A stretch of 64,000 bases of DNA from JABMNT01 sp048262255 (GCA_048262255.1 JBLXFH010000004.1:124001-188000), one strand, 5' to 3'; positions 26,409-35,125 are shown, counted from the stretch's first letter. Notes: generated from the letters alone by a model not told the origin. Numbers and translations are program-made.

Positions 26409-27491
26409 TTACTTGGTTGGGAAATGCCTTTGTGTGCGGTTGGCGAAGGCGACCAGCGATAACATCACAGGCACTTCGACCAGAACCCCGACCACGGTGG
26501 TGAGCGCCGCACCGGAATTCAAACCGAACAGGCTGATGGCAACGGCGACGGCCAGCTCGAAGAAGTTGGATGTACCGATGAGCGCGCAGGGCGCGGCCAC
26601 GTTATAAGGCACTTTCCAAAGCCAGGCGGCGCCATAGGCGATGATAAAGATGCCGTAGGACTGGATGATCAGCGGCACCGCGATCAGGGCGATGAGTAAG
26701 GGACGTTCCAGGATGGTCTGGCCCTGAAAGCCGAACAGCAAAATCACGGTGACCAGCAGCCCGATCACGGAAACCGGTTTGATCTTTTGCCCGAAACGCT
26801 CGATTTGCTCGTTATCTGGTGTATTCTGCCTGTGGGCTTTTTGGATCAATGCTTTTCGGGTGATCGCGCCAGCCACCAACGGAAACACCACATAAAGTGC
26901 GACTGAGAGCAAAAGCGTTTCCCAGGGGATGACAATATCGGTAATGCCCAGCAGCATGGCGACAATCGGTGCAAAGGCGAAAATCATGATCACGTCATTG
27001 AGCGAGACCTGAACGAGGGTATAGGTGGCATCGCCCTTGGTCATTTGCGACCAGACAAACACCATGGCCGTGCAGGGTGCTGCGCCCAGCAGGATCAGTC
27101 CGGCGATATATTCGGACGCCTGTTCGGGTGCGATAAAGTCAGCAAACAGGATCTCAAAAAACAAAACACCCAGTGCCGCCATGGAAAACGGTTTGATAAA
27201 CCAGTTAACAGCGATGGTGATGACCAGCCCCTTCGGCCGTTCGCCAATATGACGCAGGCTGGCGAAATCCACATTGACCATCATCGGGTAGATCATTGCC
27301 CAGATCAGCACGGCGACTACCAGATTAACCGAAGCATATTCCAGGCTGGCCAGAAACAGGAACAGGCCGCTGGCTACGTTGCCGAGAACAATTCCGGCAA
27401 CAATGCATCCCGCAACCCACAGCGACAGCCATTTTTCAAAAAAACTGATGGCTTCGTTTGGAGCGGGAAGGGGGGATGTGTTTGTGGTCAT
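26409..27491 (-). CDS. acr3: Arsenite efflux transporter, ACR3 family
   Basis: A 360-residue inner-membrane protein with about ten hydrophobic segments. The conserved ACR3 Cys is C140 in LLGAAPCTAMVFVWS, and the GTSNFFELAVAVAISLFG segment is diagnostic. It exports arsenite and probably antimonite driven by membrane potential. Its stop is 3 bases from the convergent amidase stop. There is no arsR or arsC next to it; the palindrome-rich intergenic region upstream (27541-27619) might bind a regulator encoded elsewhere. Confidence 0.92.
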   Translation of the reverse strand: MTTNTSPLPAPNEAISFFEKWLSLWVAGCIVAGIVLGNVASGLFLFLASLEYASVNLVVAVLIWAMIYPMMVNVDFASLRHIGERPKGLVITIAVNWFIKPFSMAALGVLFFEILFADFIAPEQASEYIAGLILLGAAPCTAMVFVWSQMTKGDATYTLVQVSLNDVIMIFAFAPIVAMLLGITDIVIPWETLLLSVALYVVFPLVAGAITRKALIQKAHRQNTPDNEQIERFGQKIKPVSVIGLLVTVILLFGFQGQTILERPLLIALIAVPLIIQSYGIFIIAYGAAWLWKVPYNVAAPCALIGTSNFFELAVAVAISLFGLNSGAALTTVVGVLVEVPVMLSLVAFANRTQRHFPTK

Positions 27492-27540
27492 GGGAATGCC
27501 TTCTGAATGGAGAGGGATGCAAGGTACTGGAAGAGGGAGA

Positions 27541-27584
27541 GTGTTTAAAACACAAAATAAAAATGTATATTAAATTAATATACA
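27541..27584. promoter_or_regulatory. Two palindromes, candidate operators, between acr3 and the sulfite reductase operon
   Basis: GTGTTT-a-AAACAC lies at 27541-27553. TGTATATTAA-a-TTAATATACA lies at 27564-27584, a perfect 10-bp-arm palindrome in very AT-rich DNA. The second ends 6 bases before the candidate -35 of the plus-strand promoter. Either could bind an ArsR/SmtB- or Rrf2-type repressor; the factor is not identifiable here. Confidence 0.5.
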
Positions 27585-27590
27585 AAAAAA

Positions 27591-27619
27591 TTGACTATTT
27601 AATAACAAAGGACCATATT
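27591..27619 (+). promoter_or_regulatory. Candidate sigma70-type promoter of the DUF2849-cysI operon
   Basis: TTGACT (27591-27596) and CATATT (27614-27619) are 17 bases apart, about 85 bases before the first start codon. The palindrome at 27564-27584 lies directly upstream. Confidence 0.5.
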
Positions 27620-27703
27620 GATGTGGTGAATAGAGAGATAACCCTCCTGTTCACCGGAATATAACAACTCAATTGGTCATTGAAACGTGCGAAGGATCGA
27701 AAA

Positions 27704-28057
27704 ATGACACTGCAAATTATCACCGCAAACCGCCTGAGCGATGGATTGGTCGTTTACCTGGCTGAAGGTGAGTGCTGGGTAGATTCGATCTCAGAAGCAA
27801 AAGTCCTGAGTGATGACAAGGAACTGGAGTCGCATTTCGCCTTCGCAAACAACGCAGAGCAGGCGCTTGTTGTTGTCGGCCCTTATGAGATTGAGGTTGC
27901 ACAGGGGGATGATAATGGCATTCGCCCGGTCCGCTATCGTGAACGCATTCGCGCCTACGGCCCATCCACCCATGCCGATTTCGCCCGTCAGGATATCCCC
28001 GGACACCTGCAGCATCTGGATGATGTGTCGCCCGTTTATTTCAATGGAGTTGGATAA
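27704..28057 (+). CDS. DUF2849 family protein associated with sulfite reductase
   Basis: A 117-residue soluble protein of the DUF2849 type. The N-terminal ITANRLSDGLVVYL and the GPYEIEV segment are what I recognise of this family, which in alphaproteobacteria is encoded next to cysI. ATG 27704 is preferred over 27680 because GAAGGA lies about 8 bases before it and MTLQIITANR is the family-like start. The cysI start follows 2 bases after its stop. Function is unknown; a role as an accessory factor in sulfite reduction is inferred from position. Confidence 0.78.
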   Translation: MTLQIITANRLSDGLVVYLAEGECWVDSISEAKVLSDDKELESHFAFANNAEQALVVVGPYEIEVAQGDDNGIRPVRYRERIRAYGPSTHADFARQDIPGHLQHLDDVSPVYFNGVG

Positions 28058-28059
28058 GC

Positions 28060-29730
28060 ATGTATCGTTATGACGAATTTGACCGGAATTTTGTCAACGA
28101 GCGTGTTGCACAGTTCCGCGATCAGGTGGCGCGCCGGATGTCTGGCGAGATGTCGGAAGAAGAGTTTCGGCCACTCCGTCTGATGAATGGCCTCTATTTG
28201 CAACTGCATGCCTATATGCTGCGCGTGGCCATTCCTTATGGCACGTTTTCAGCCACACAAATGCACAAACTGGCCCATATCGCGCGCAAATATGATCGTG
28301 GTTATGGTCATTTCACGACGCGCCAGAACATCCAGTTCAACTGGCCGAAGTTGGAAGATGTGCCGGATTTGTTGGCTGAGCTGGCTGATGTGGAGATGCA
28401 CGCCATCCAGACCAGCGGCAACTGTATCCGTAACGTGACAGCTGATCCCTATGCCGGTGCCGTTGCTGACGAGGTTGATGATTCGCGGGTCTGGGCGGAA
28501 ATCGTCCGCCAATGGTCGACCCTGCACCCGGAATTCACCTATTTGCCGCGCAAGTTTAAAATCGCCGTTTCCGCATCGGATTATGACCGGGCCGTGGTTC
28601 GTTTTCACGATATTGGCCTGATTATGAAAAAGAATGATGCCGGTGATCTGGGCTTTGAAGTCTGGGTTGGTGGTGGTTTGGGCCGCACACCGATGATCGG
28701 CAAGGTGACCAACGACTTTGTGCCGTCGGAAGACTTGCTGTCCTATTTGGAAGCCGTTCTGCGGGTCTATAACATGTACGGGCGTCGTGATAACAAATAC
28801 AAGGCGCGGATCAAGATCTTGGTCCATGAAACCGGGCTGGATGAGTTGAAATCGTGGATCAATGCCGAATGGCAGGAAATCCGCGACAGTGCATTGAAAG
28901 TGCCGGACAGCGAAATCAAACGCATTCGCAACTATTTCGCGCCGCCGGTGTTTGAAAAGCTGGATGCCGTTGATCGCAGTTATGAGATCAAGAAGTTTGA
29001 AAGCCCGGCTTTCGCCCGCTGGGTTGACGGCAATGTGGTCGCTCACAAGGCACCGGGCTATGCCATCGCCAATATCTCGCTGAAACCGGAAGGCCTGCCG
29101 ACCGGTGACGTGACAGCAGATCAGATGGATCAGATCGCCGATCTGGCTGAAACTTACAGCGTTGGTGAAATGCGCGCGACGCACGAACAGAACCTGGTGT
29201 TTGCCCATGTCAAACAGGCCGACCTGTTCGCCCTTTGGCAACAACTGACCGCCATCGGTCTGGAAATGCCGACCATTGGCAAGGTCACGGATATGATCGT
29301 CTGCCCCGGTCTGGATTACTGTGCTCTGGCTAACGCCCGCTCAATTCCGGTTGGTCAGCGCATCTCCAAACGTTTTGCCGATCTCGATCGGCAGTTTGAT
29401 CTGGGCGAGCTGAAACTGAAAATTTCCGGCTGCATCAATGCCTGCGGGCATCACCATGTGGGCCATATCGGTTTGCTGGGTGTCGATCGCCGGGGTGAGG
29501 AATATTACCAGATCACCTTGGGTGGCAGCGCCGTTGAGGACGCGGCCATCGGCAAGATCATTGGCCCGGCTTTCTCCAGCGAGGATGTTGTTGATGCGGT
29601 TGAGGCGGTGATTGGTGTGTATGTCGAAGCACGCGACGAAGGCGAGCGGTTCCTCGATACCTATCGCCGCATTGGAGAAGATCCTTTTAAAGCCCGCTTG
29701 TATCCGGAGAAACTCAATGCCGCTGCTTAA
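28060..29730 (+). CDS. cysI: Nitrite/sulfite reductase, siroheme-[4Fe-4S] (CysI-type)
   Basis: A 556-residue reductase of the ferredoxin-type nitrite/sulfite reductase family. Cluster and siroheme ligands are visible as C415 and C421 (CPGLDYC) and C458 and C462 (SGCINACGHHH). YGHFTTRQNIQFNW is the conserved substrate/siroheme-binding stretch near residue 85. It carries out six-electron reduction of sulfite to sulfide in the cytoplasm for cysteine synthesis. The context (DUF2849 before, DUF934 after) favours sulfite over nitrite. The CysH reductase that often belongs to this operon is absent. Confidence 0.92.
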   Translation: MYRYDEFDRNFVNERVAQFRDQVARRMSGEMSEEEFRPLRLMNGLYLQLHAYMLRVAIPYGTFSATQMHKLAHIARKYDRGYGHFTTRQNIQFNWPKLEDVPDLLAELADVEMHAIQTSGNCIRNVTADPYAGAVADEVDDSRVWAEIVRQWSTLHPEFTYLPRKFKIAVSASDYDRAVVRFHDIGLIMKKNDAGDLGFEVWVGGGLGRTPMIGKVTNDFVPSEDLLSYLEAVLRVYNMYGRRDNKYKARIKILVHETGLDELKSWINAEWQEIRDSALKVPDSEIKRIRNYFAPPVFEKLDAVDRSYEIKKFESPAFARWVDGNVVAHKAPGYAIANISLKPEGLPTGDVTADQMDQIADLAETYSVGEMRATHEQNLVFAHVKQADLFALWQQLTAIGLEMPTIGKVTDMIVCPGLDYCALANARSIPVGQRISKRFADLDRQFDLGELKLKISGCINACGHHHVGHIGLLGVDRRGEEYYQITLGGSAVEDAAIGKIIGPAFSSEDVVDAVEAVIGVYVEARDEGERFLDTYRRIGEDPFKARLYPEKLNAAA

Positions 29731-30220
29731 GAACGGAAAAATCATCGAGGACAACTGGACACGGCTTGCGGATGATGCCGCCCTCCCGTCGTCCGGCTTG
29801 GTTTATGTCTCCTTTGATCGCTGGGAAAAGGACCGCGATGCGCTGTTGGCGAGGACGGAGCCCGTCGGTATCTGGCTGGCGGCTGGTCAATCGCCAAAAT
29901 TGATCGCCGATGATCTTGATAAATTGTCGCTGGTAGCTCTGGAGTTTCCGGCCTTCACTGATGGCCGCGCCTATTCCTATGCACGACTGCTGCACCGTTC
30001 CGGATTTGACGGCGAAATTCGCGCCATTGGCAACGTTCTGCGTGACCAGTATCTCAACATGAAGCGTTGTGGCATCGATGCCCTCGAAATTAAAAGCGGT
30101 GAGACGGAAGACGACTGGCTGGAGGCGACGACAATCATCTCCGCCCCATACCAGACGGCTTATGACCCGTCCGAGCCGATCATGTCGTTGCGCGAACGAC
30201 GGCTGGCGGCTGCGGGCTAA
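29717..30220 (+). CDS. DUF934 family protein, sulfite reduction accessory
   Basis: A 167-residue soluble protein of the DUF934 type. It shows FPAFTDGRAYSYARLLHRSGFDGEIRAIGNVLRDQ, the family's best-conserved stretch, and a C-terminal YQTAYDPSEP. I take ATG 29717, which overlaps the end of cysI by 14 bases; the open frame extends 35 codons further into cysI without a ribosome site. In alphaproteobacteria the gene accompanies cysI. Its biochemical role is unproved. A terminator follows. Confidence 0.85.
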   Translation: MPLLKNGKIIEDNWTRLADDAALPSSGLVYVSFDRWEKDRDALLARTEPVGIWLAAGQSPKLIADDLDKLSLVALEFPAFTDGRAYSYARLLHRSGFDGEIRAIGNVLRDQYLNMKRCGIDALEIKSGETEDDWLEATTIISAPYQTAYDPSEPIMSLRERRLAAAG

Positions 30221-30245
30221 CCGTCTATACCGGGAATCGAATCTA

Positions 30246-30278
30246 GGGGCCTCTCATTGAAAAATGAGGGGCCTTTTC
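30246..30278 (+). terminator. Rho-independent terminator of the sulfite reductase operon
   Basis: A stem GGCCTCTCATT/AATGAGGGGCC with one G-T wobble and a short GAAAA-type loop is followed by a T4 run. It lies 25 bases after the DUF934 stop. Confidence 0.88.
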
Positions 30279-30405
30279 CTTATGTCGGATAGATGCCCCT
30301 CAAATCCATTTGTCGGCCTTGGCAAATATGTTAGAAACCACGCAATCAATCTGGCGGTTCTCGCCAAGTTCTGGGCGTCGCCCCGATAAAATTTGGAGAT
30401 ACGGA

Positions 30406-31587
30406 ATGAACAAGAAAAAAGTACGCGCCGGGGTCATCGGTTCCGGGTTTGCGGCACGCTTCCATATGGAGGCTATCGAGCGGGTATACGGCTGCGATGT
30501 GGAGATGGCCGGCGTACATAGTCGGACCTTCGCCAATGCAGAGAAACTGGCTGGCACCTTTGGCGTTCCGGCCGTCAGAGAGCTTGACGACTTGCTTGAT
30601 CAGGTTGATGTGGTGCATGTGCTCTATCCCGCCGCCCTGCACGAAGAGATCGCCATCAAGGCCTTACAAAAGAATGTCTTTCCGATTGTCGAAAAACCAC
30701 TGACCGGCAGTTTTGGCGATGGCAGTGAGAGCTTCGACGGGCGGACCGCTGACAAGGAAGTCATCCGCGAGGAGGCCTTGGGCTCGATCCAGCGCATGCT
30801 TGATGCGGAAGCCGCCTCAACGGCGCAAATCCTCTATGCGGAAAACTGGGTCTATGCACCAACGATCCAGAAGGAACGCGAACTGATCGAGAAAACCGGC
30901 GCGCAGGTCTTGTGGATTCACGGCGAAGAAGCCCATTCCGGCTCGCATTCAGAGGCTTATGGGTTTTGGAAGTTCTCCGGTGGTGGCTCGATGATGGGCA
31001 AGAGCGTGCATCCGCTGACGGCGGCGCTTTATCTGAAGCGGGTCGAGGGCCGGGCCCGCTTTGGCAAACCCATTCGTCCGGCAACGGTGACGGCCCGCAC
31101 CCACGCCCTGACCGGCATGGATAATTTTGAAGATAAAGGCCATCTGCGCACCGGCTATCACGACATCGAAGACTTCGCCATGACCCACATTGTCTTTGAA
31201 GACGGCACCCTGGCCACCGTCTTCGCTTCCGAAATCGTTATGGGCGGGGTTCACAACTGGCTCGAGGTCTGCGCCAACAACCACCGCACCATCTGCAACC
31301 TGAACCCGGCCAATGCCATGGAAACCTATAACCCGGACGAAAAACAGTTTGAGGATATTTATGTGGTCGAGAAAATCGGCACCAAACAGGGCTGGGCCAA
31401 AACCGCGCCGGATGAAGACCATGCCCATGGTTTCGTGCAAGAGATTGAAGCCTTCTACCGCACGGTGGCTTATGGCGATGAAGTGGAAAGCAACAGCCAA
31501 CTGGCCGCAGATACCATTTCCACCGTCTATAGCGGTTACGTCTCGGCCCAGCAGGGCGGGGCGGAGGTTGAGGTTAAGCGGCTGTAG
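30406..31587 (+). CDS. Gfo/Idh/MocA family oxidoreductase
   Basis: A 393-residue NAD(P)-dependent dehydrogenase. The Rossmann motif AGVIGSGFAARFH is at the N terminus. PIVEKPLTGSF holds the conserved EKP lysine, and GYHDIEDFAMTHIVFEDG is the central sheet of the C-terminal domain. ATG 30406 follows TTTGGAGATACGGA, while the longer frame from 30310 has no ribosome site. The protein is somewhat longer than most of the family (330-380) through an insertion around residues 105-130. It stands alone between a terminator and a low-GC region, so the sugar or cyclitol substrate cannot be guessed. Confidence 0.85.
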   Translation: MNKKKVRAGVIGSGFAARFHMEAIERVYGCDVEMAGVHSRTFANAEKLAGTFGVPAVRELDDLLDQVDVVHVLYPAALHEEIAIKALQKNVFPIVEKPLTGSFGDGSESFDGRTADKEVIREEALGSIQRMLDAEAASTAQILYAENWVYAPTIQKERELIEKTGAQVLWIHGEEAHSGSHSEAYGFWKFSGGGSMMGKSVHPLTAALYLKRVEGRARFGKPIRPATVTARTHALTGMDNFEDKGHLRTGYHDIEDFAMTHIVFEDGTLATVFASEIVMGGVHNWLEVCANNHRTICNLNPANAMETYNPDEKQFEDIYVVEKIGTKQGWAKTAPDEDHAHGFVQEIEAFYRTVAYGDEVESNSQLAADTISTVYSGYVSAQQGGAEVEVKRL

Positions 31588-31612
31588 GGCACGTTTGACT
31601 TCATAAAATAAA

Positions 31613-31626
31613 TGAGAAATTTCTCA
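31613..31626. promoter_or_regulatory. 14-bp palindrome in AT-rich leader
   Basis: TGAGAAATTTCTCA is a perfect palindrome 26 bases after the Gfo/Idh stop and about 160 bases before the low-GC hypothetical gene. It has no T-run after it, so an operator is more likely than a terminator. Confidence 0.35.
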
Positions 31627-31785
31627 CATTAATGAGACAGCAGATGTTGTTTCGCCAAATTAGCACTCTTGAGTTGTTTTTCTGGTTGTATCGTAATACC
31701 TCACCGAGTAATGAATGCGTATATCTAAAAGCAAAGCTTAAAAATCTTAGAATGACGCGGACAAATAGCGCGTATGGTGGTGATC

Positions 31786-32514
31786 ATGACAAATGAGAAA
31801 CTACAAAGCGATTTCAATGCGGGCACCACTATATTGGGCGTTCCGGGAAACGAACTAAAATTCATCTCCGAAATTACAGGTGATGCAATTGTTCACAGTG
31901 CAGAAATTATTCTAAGCGTGCCTGATCCAGAAAACCGGAAAATACGGAGATCAAGATTCTTACCTGGCATTCACAATGAAAATCCGGAAGGGTTTGAACA
32001 AATTGTTGCTCTATTGGAGAGGCAAACTCTTATCAGTACAGACATTGGGTCAGAAGCGAGATCTCTTCAAGCCCGCCTTGAATCTCTGATTGAGAAGCCA
32101 AGAAAGTGGTCATCGTATATTTCTGGCGAAAATTTAATTGATAGAGATAAGGTTATTGAGAATCACGAATTACAAACTCATATGATCTTTGTAATGTACG
32201 AAATCTACGGTCCTGGAGGGGCAATCGCGAATTATCTGGAGAGACTTGGTGCGGAATCGCGAGTAGGGCCCGTTGCAGTAAGCGTCGAAAAGCGACCCCA
32301 AAAAAACCGTTCGCTATGGGATGATACGTGGCACTTAGGATATATACGAGGCGGAAAATCTGAAAAGATTATTTCTGAGCTAATTAATGCCGCAGAGCAT
32401 GGCGCAATTTCAGTTGATTTAGAGCAGTTTGCATCTCAGGAAATAGAGCGATTAACCGATATTACCAACCGGTTGAAATTGTTAAAACTTAGGGCTGAAA
32501 TAAGCGCCTCATAA
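31786..32514 (+). CDS. Hypothetical protein in low-GC segment
   Basis: I do not recognise this 242-residue protein. Its codon use is clearly AT-richer than the neighbours (many ATT, AAT, GAA, AGA codons), as is the flanking DNA from about 31590 to 32690. No signal peptide or membrane helix is seen. The C-terminal part from about residue 200 looks alpha-helical and possibly coiled (QEIERLTDITNRLKLLKLR). ATG 31786 is preceded by GGTGGTGATC; ATG 31774 is an alternative. The base composition suggests recent acquisition. It has no partner gene on its strand. Confidence 0.6.
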   Translation: MTNEKLQSDFNAGTTILGVPGNELKFISEITGDAIVHSAEIILSVPDPENRKIRRSRFLPGIHNENPEGFEQIVALLERQTLISTDIGSEARSLQARLESLIEKPRKWSSYISGENLIDRDKVIENHELQTHMIFVMYEIYGPGGAIANYLERLGAESRVGPVAVSVEKRPQKNRSLWDDTWHLGYIRGGKSEKIISELINAAEHGAISVDLEQFASQEIERLTDITNRLKLLKLRAEISAS

Positions 32515-32694
32515 ATTTTTTATCGAAATCACCTGTTCGCAAGAAAACCTGTGAAAAATTGACGCATTAAAATTAAAAACCTGTTGTTTGGGCGCACTAA
32601 TGTTCGAAACATGCCTTTCTTATATCTGTTAATTCTTCAAAACGGCACTCGTTGTCTCAATGTTTGTGAGAACAGACAGAACAGGCGAAGGGGA

Positions 32695-33465
32695 CTAGAA
32701 AATCGCCCGCCGCAGCAAATTGAGGCTGATGATCGCCAATACGATGAGCACCGCGTTGTAGAACTTTTTCTGATCGAGACGGCCCCGGACCAGTTGGCCA
32801 CACCACATACCCGCCGCCGTCACCACGACGCAGACCAGCGCCAGCGGGATGAAGGAAGTATCAAGCAGGCCGATTTTGCTGTAGGCGGCGATCAGGCACA
32901 GGCTGGCGGTGATGAAATAGAGGCCCAGAACCGAAACAAATTCATCTTTCTGCAGGCCAAGCGCCACCAGAAACATAATGACGGGCGGCACGCTGATGGA
33001 GGTCAGTCCGCCCATAACGCCGGCGATCAGACCCGCAATCAGTCCGTATAGTTTTTCTTTTTCAGGCGGGACGGTCAGGGTGATACCCCAAACCGAATTG
33101 GCGCAAAAAGCCAGGATCACAACACCGACGCTGGCCAGAATCAAATCGGGCGATAGGCCGGTGATAAAGGTCGTGCTGGCGAAAGCGCCGAATACAAAGC
33201 CAAGAAACAGCGGCCAGAAGCGTTTCAGGTTTTTGATGGGGGTGGCTTTGTAAACCGCCTGCCAGATGTTGAGGATGCTGGGCGGAATGACGTTCAGTGC
33301 AATGCCGAAGCTGACCGGCACGAACATCGAGAGCAGCGAGATCACAACGATCGGCAGGCCAAAACCGATGGCCCCTTTGATCAGGCCGCCCAGAAAAAAG
33401 GCGCCAAAAATCAGGGACAGAAGCTGTGCGTCAAATTCAACGCCGGGAACAATAGGAAGCTGCAT
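32695..33465 (-). CDS. TauE/SafE family anion exporter
   Basis: A 256-residue membrane protein with about eight hydrophobic segments. It has the family repeat hallmarks GAFFLGGLIKGAIGFGLPIV near the N terminus and GLIAGVMGGLTSISVPPV in the second half. The family (TauE/SafE/TSUP) exports sulfite, sulfoacetate or related organosulfonates, or other anions. I take ATG 33465; a GTG at 33489 is also open and neither has a clear ribosome site. With the sulfopyruvate decarboxylase genes 1.1 kb away, sulfite export is a reasonable role, but the DMT gene lies between. Confidence 0.8.
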   Translation of the reverse strand: MQLPIVPGVEFDAQLLSLIFGAFFLGGLIKGAIGFGLPIVVISLLSMFVPVSFGIALNVIPPSILNIWQAVYKATPIKNLKRFWPLFLGFVFGAFASTTFITGLSPDLILASVGVVILAFCANSVWGITLTVPPEKEKLYGLIAGLIAGVMGGLTSISVPPVIMFLVALGLQKDEFVSVLGLYFITASLCLIAAYSKIGLLDTSFIPLALVCVVVTAAGMWCGQLVRGRLDQKKFYNAVLIVLAIISLNLLRRAIF

Positions 33466-33566
33466 AGAATCAAACCCGGCGCTGTACACGCCTGTTGAAA
33501 GAAATAACCTTCAAGCTGATTATCCTGTCTGGAGACAGAAAACAACCCTGCAGGGGTGGCTGTCCT

Positions 33567-34475
33567 TCAGCTTTTTCTTTGAATTCGAAAGCGTGTTCCG
33601 GCCCACACCGTGACGACGACAAGCGAGCCGAAAATTACCACATCAGGGCCGATCTGTTCATTCAGCAACCAGACCGAGGCAATCAGGGTGAGGAACAGCT
33701 GGGTGAGTTGCAGTTGCGAGACCCGAACAATGCCCGCCATGGCCATGCCCCTGTACCAGAAAAAGAACCCGGCCAGTTGCGAGATCACGGCCACATAGAG
33801 AAACCCGGTCAGTGATGCCGGTGTTGCCGTGGCCAAGGAGAGCGGCACGAACAGGGCGGCAATCAGGACAAGGGGAAAGCTGACAGCAAGGGCCCAGCAC
33901 ACGGTCTGCCAACCGCCCATGCTTTTTGAGAGCTGGCCGCCATAGGCATAACCAATGGCCGCCGTTACGACAGCCAGAAGCAGAAAGACATGGCCGATGG
34001 CAAGTCCGCCCTCTGTCTGGCGCATGACAAAGGCCAGAGTGAGCACCGTACCAAGGATGCCGGTGAGCCAGAAGGCGACGGATGGCCGCTCATCGCTGAT
34101 CAGCGCGCCAACTACCGCCGTCGCCAATGGCAACAGACCGACAACAATGGCGCCATGGGAGGACGAAACGGTTTGCATGGCGAGGGTTGTGAACAGAGGA
34201 AAGCCGAAAACGATGCCGAAGGCGCAGAGGGCCAGCGGTTTCAGGTCGGCCCGGGCGGGCAGGCGTGGGCGCATGAGTATCAGCAGGATAATCGCCAGAG
34301 CGCCCGCAACGAGGCCCCGCCAGACCGCCACCTGCAAGGCATCGATATCGGCCACGGCAAGCCGCGTCATGGGCAGGGTCAGGCTAAAGGAGGCGACACC
34401 AATCATGCCGAGAACAAGACCGGTGGGTGTTTTATCCGTGCTGAGAGGGGGCACTGGCGATGTTGGGGTTGTCAT
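33567..34475 (-). CDS. DMT superfamily transporter (EamA domain)
   Basis: A 302-residue membrane protein with two EamA repeats and about ten hydrophobic segments. LPMTRLAVADIDALQVAVWRGL opens the first repeat and FFFWYRGMAMAGIVRVSQLQLTQLF is the typical motif of the second. Members export amino acids, metabolites or drugs. It lies downstream of a long inverted repeat (34498-34565) that separates it from the decarboxylase genes on the same strand. Confidence 0.83.
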   Translation of the reverse strand: MTTPTSPVPPLSTDKTPTGLVLGMIGVASFSLTLPMTRLAVADIDALQVAVWRGLVAGALAIILLILMRPRLPARADLKPLALCAFGIVFGFPLFTTLAMQTVSSSHGAIVVGLLPLATAVVGALISDERPSVAFWLTGILGTVLTLAFVMRQTEGGLAIGHVFLLLAVVTAAIGYAYGGQLSKSMGGWQTVCWALAVSFPLVLIAALFVPLSLATATPASLTGFLYVAVISQLAGFFFWYRGMAMAGIVRVSQLQLTQLFLTLIASVWLLNEQIGPDVVIFGSLVVVTVWAGTRFRIQRKS

Positions 34476-34497
34476 AGACGCTATGCGTCCTTTTTTA

Positions 34498-34565
34498 AGG
34501 GATCAAGTGATTGCCATGCCCACAGCCTACTTGAGGCCTATGGAGATGCCAATCACTTGATCCCT
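34498..34565. repeat. 16-bp perfect inverted repeat
   Basis: AGGGATCAAGTGATTG at 34498-34513 is the exact reverse complement of CAATCACTTGATCCCT at 34550-34565; the 36-base spacer has no clear inner stem. It fills the gap between the decarboxylase beta gene and the DMT transporter. No T-run follows on either strand, so a classical terminator is not supported. It may be a repetitive palindromic element, a processing hairpin or an attenuator. Confidence 0.8.
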
Positions 34566-34570
34566 GCCGC

Positions 34571-35125
34571 CTAGCTTTTGACTTCCTCCATAAACCGTTC
34601 GCGAATGACGATCGGGTTCATGGAAATCACCGGCACCTTGACGTTACCGGACTCGCATTTGCAGACAATGACGGTCATCTGGTTGGAGGCCAGCGCCTTT
34701 TCCAGTTCAATAGCCGTGTCTTCAGCCCGGCATTCGACCACATGCTCGCAGCCGCAGGCTTCGGCGACGGCGGTCAATGAGGTTTTCTTGCCCGCATAGG
34801 TCGGTTGGTCACCGGTTGAGCCGTAGCTGCCGTTGTCGATGATCAGCAGGACAAAGTTGTCGGCCACGTTGTTGGCGATGGTCGGCAGAGTGCCCAGATT
34901 GGTCAGGACCGAGCCGTCGCCATCAATGGCGATCACCTTTTTCGATTGCGCCAAAGCCAGACCGAGACCAATGGAGGAACACAGCCCCATGGTGCCGAGC
35001 ATATAAAAATTGCTGGGCTTGTCGTCGAGGCTGAACAGTTCCTGCGACGGACTGCCGATATTGCAGATGACCAGTTCGTCCGTGATGATTGGCAATATGG
35101 ATTTTAAAACGTCATTCCTGATCAT
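34571..35125 (-). CDS. comE: Sulfopyruvate decarboxylase beta subunit-like, TPP-binding
   Basis: A 184-residue protein equal to the C-terminal, cofactor-binding half of a thiamine-diphosphate decarboxylase. It has LGTMGLCSSIGLGLALAQ and the TPP/Mg motif GDGSVLTNLG at about 69-78, ending with IIDNGSYGSTGDQPT. It follows the alpha subunit with a TAATG overlap, so they are translated together. ComDE converts sulfopyruvate to sulfoacetaldehyde. Phosphonopyruvate decarboxylase has both halves in one chain, so the split favours the sulfopyruvate type. I take ATG 35125; the longer frame would run into the alpha gene. Confidence 0.8.
   Translation of the reverse strand: MIRNDVLKSILPIITDELVICNIGSPSQELFSLDDKPSNFYMLGTMGLCSSIGLGLALAQSKKVIAIDGDGSVLTNLGTLPTIANNVADNFVLLIIDNGSYGSTGDQPTYAGKKTSLTAVAEACGCEHVVECRAEDTAIELEKALASNQMTVIVCKCESGNVKVPVISMNPIVIRERFMEEVKS

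Noticed and set aside
28249..29244. A 331-codon minus-strand frame
   Set aside because: It is antisense to cysI, whose cluster cysteines are intact.
32584..33051. A 155-codon plus-strand frame
   Set aside because: It is mostly antisense to the TauE/SafE gene and its N terminus lies in low-GC DNA without a ribosome site.
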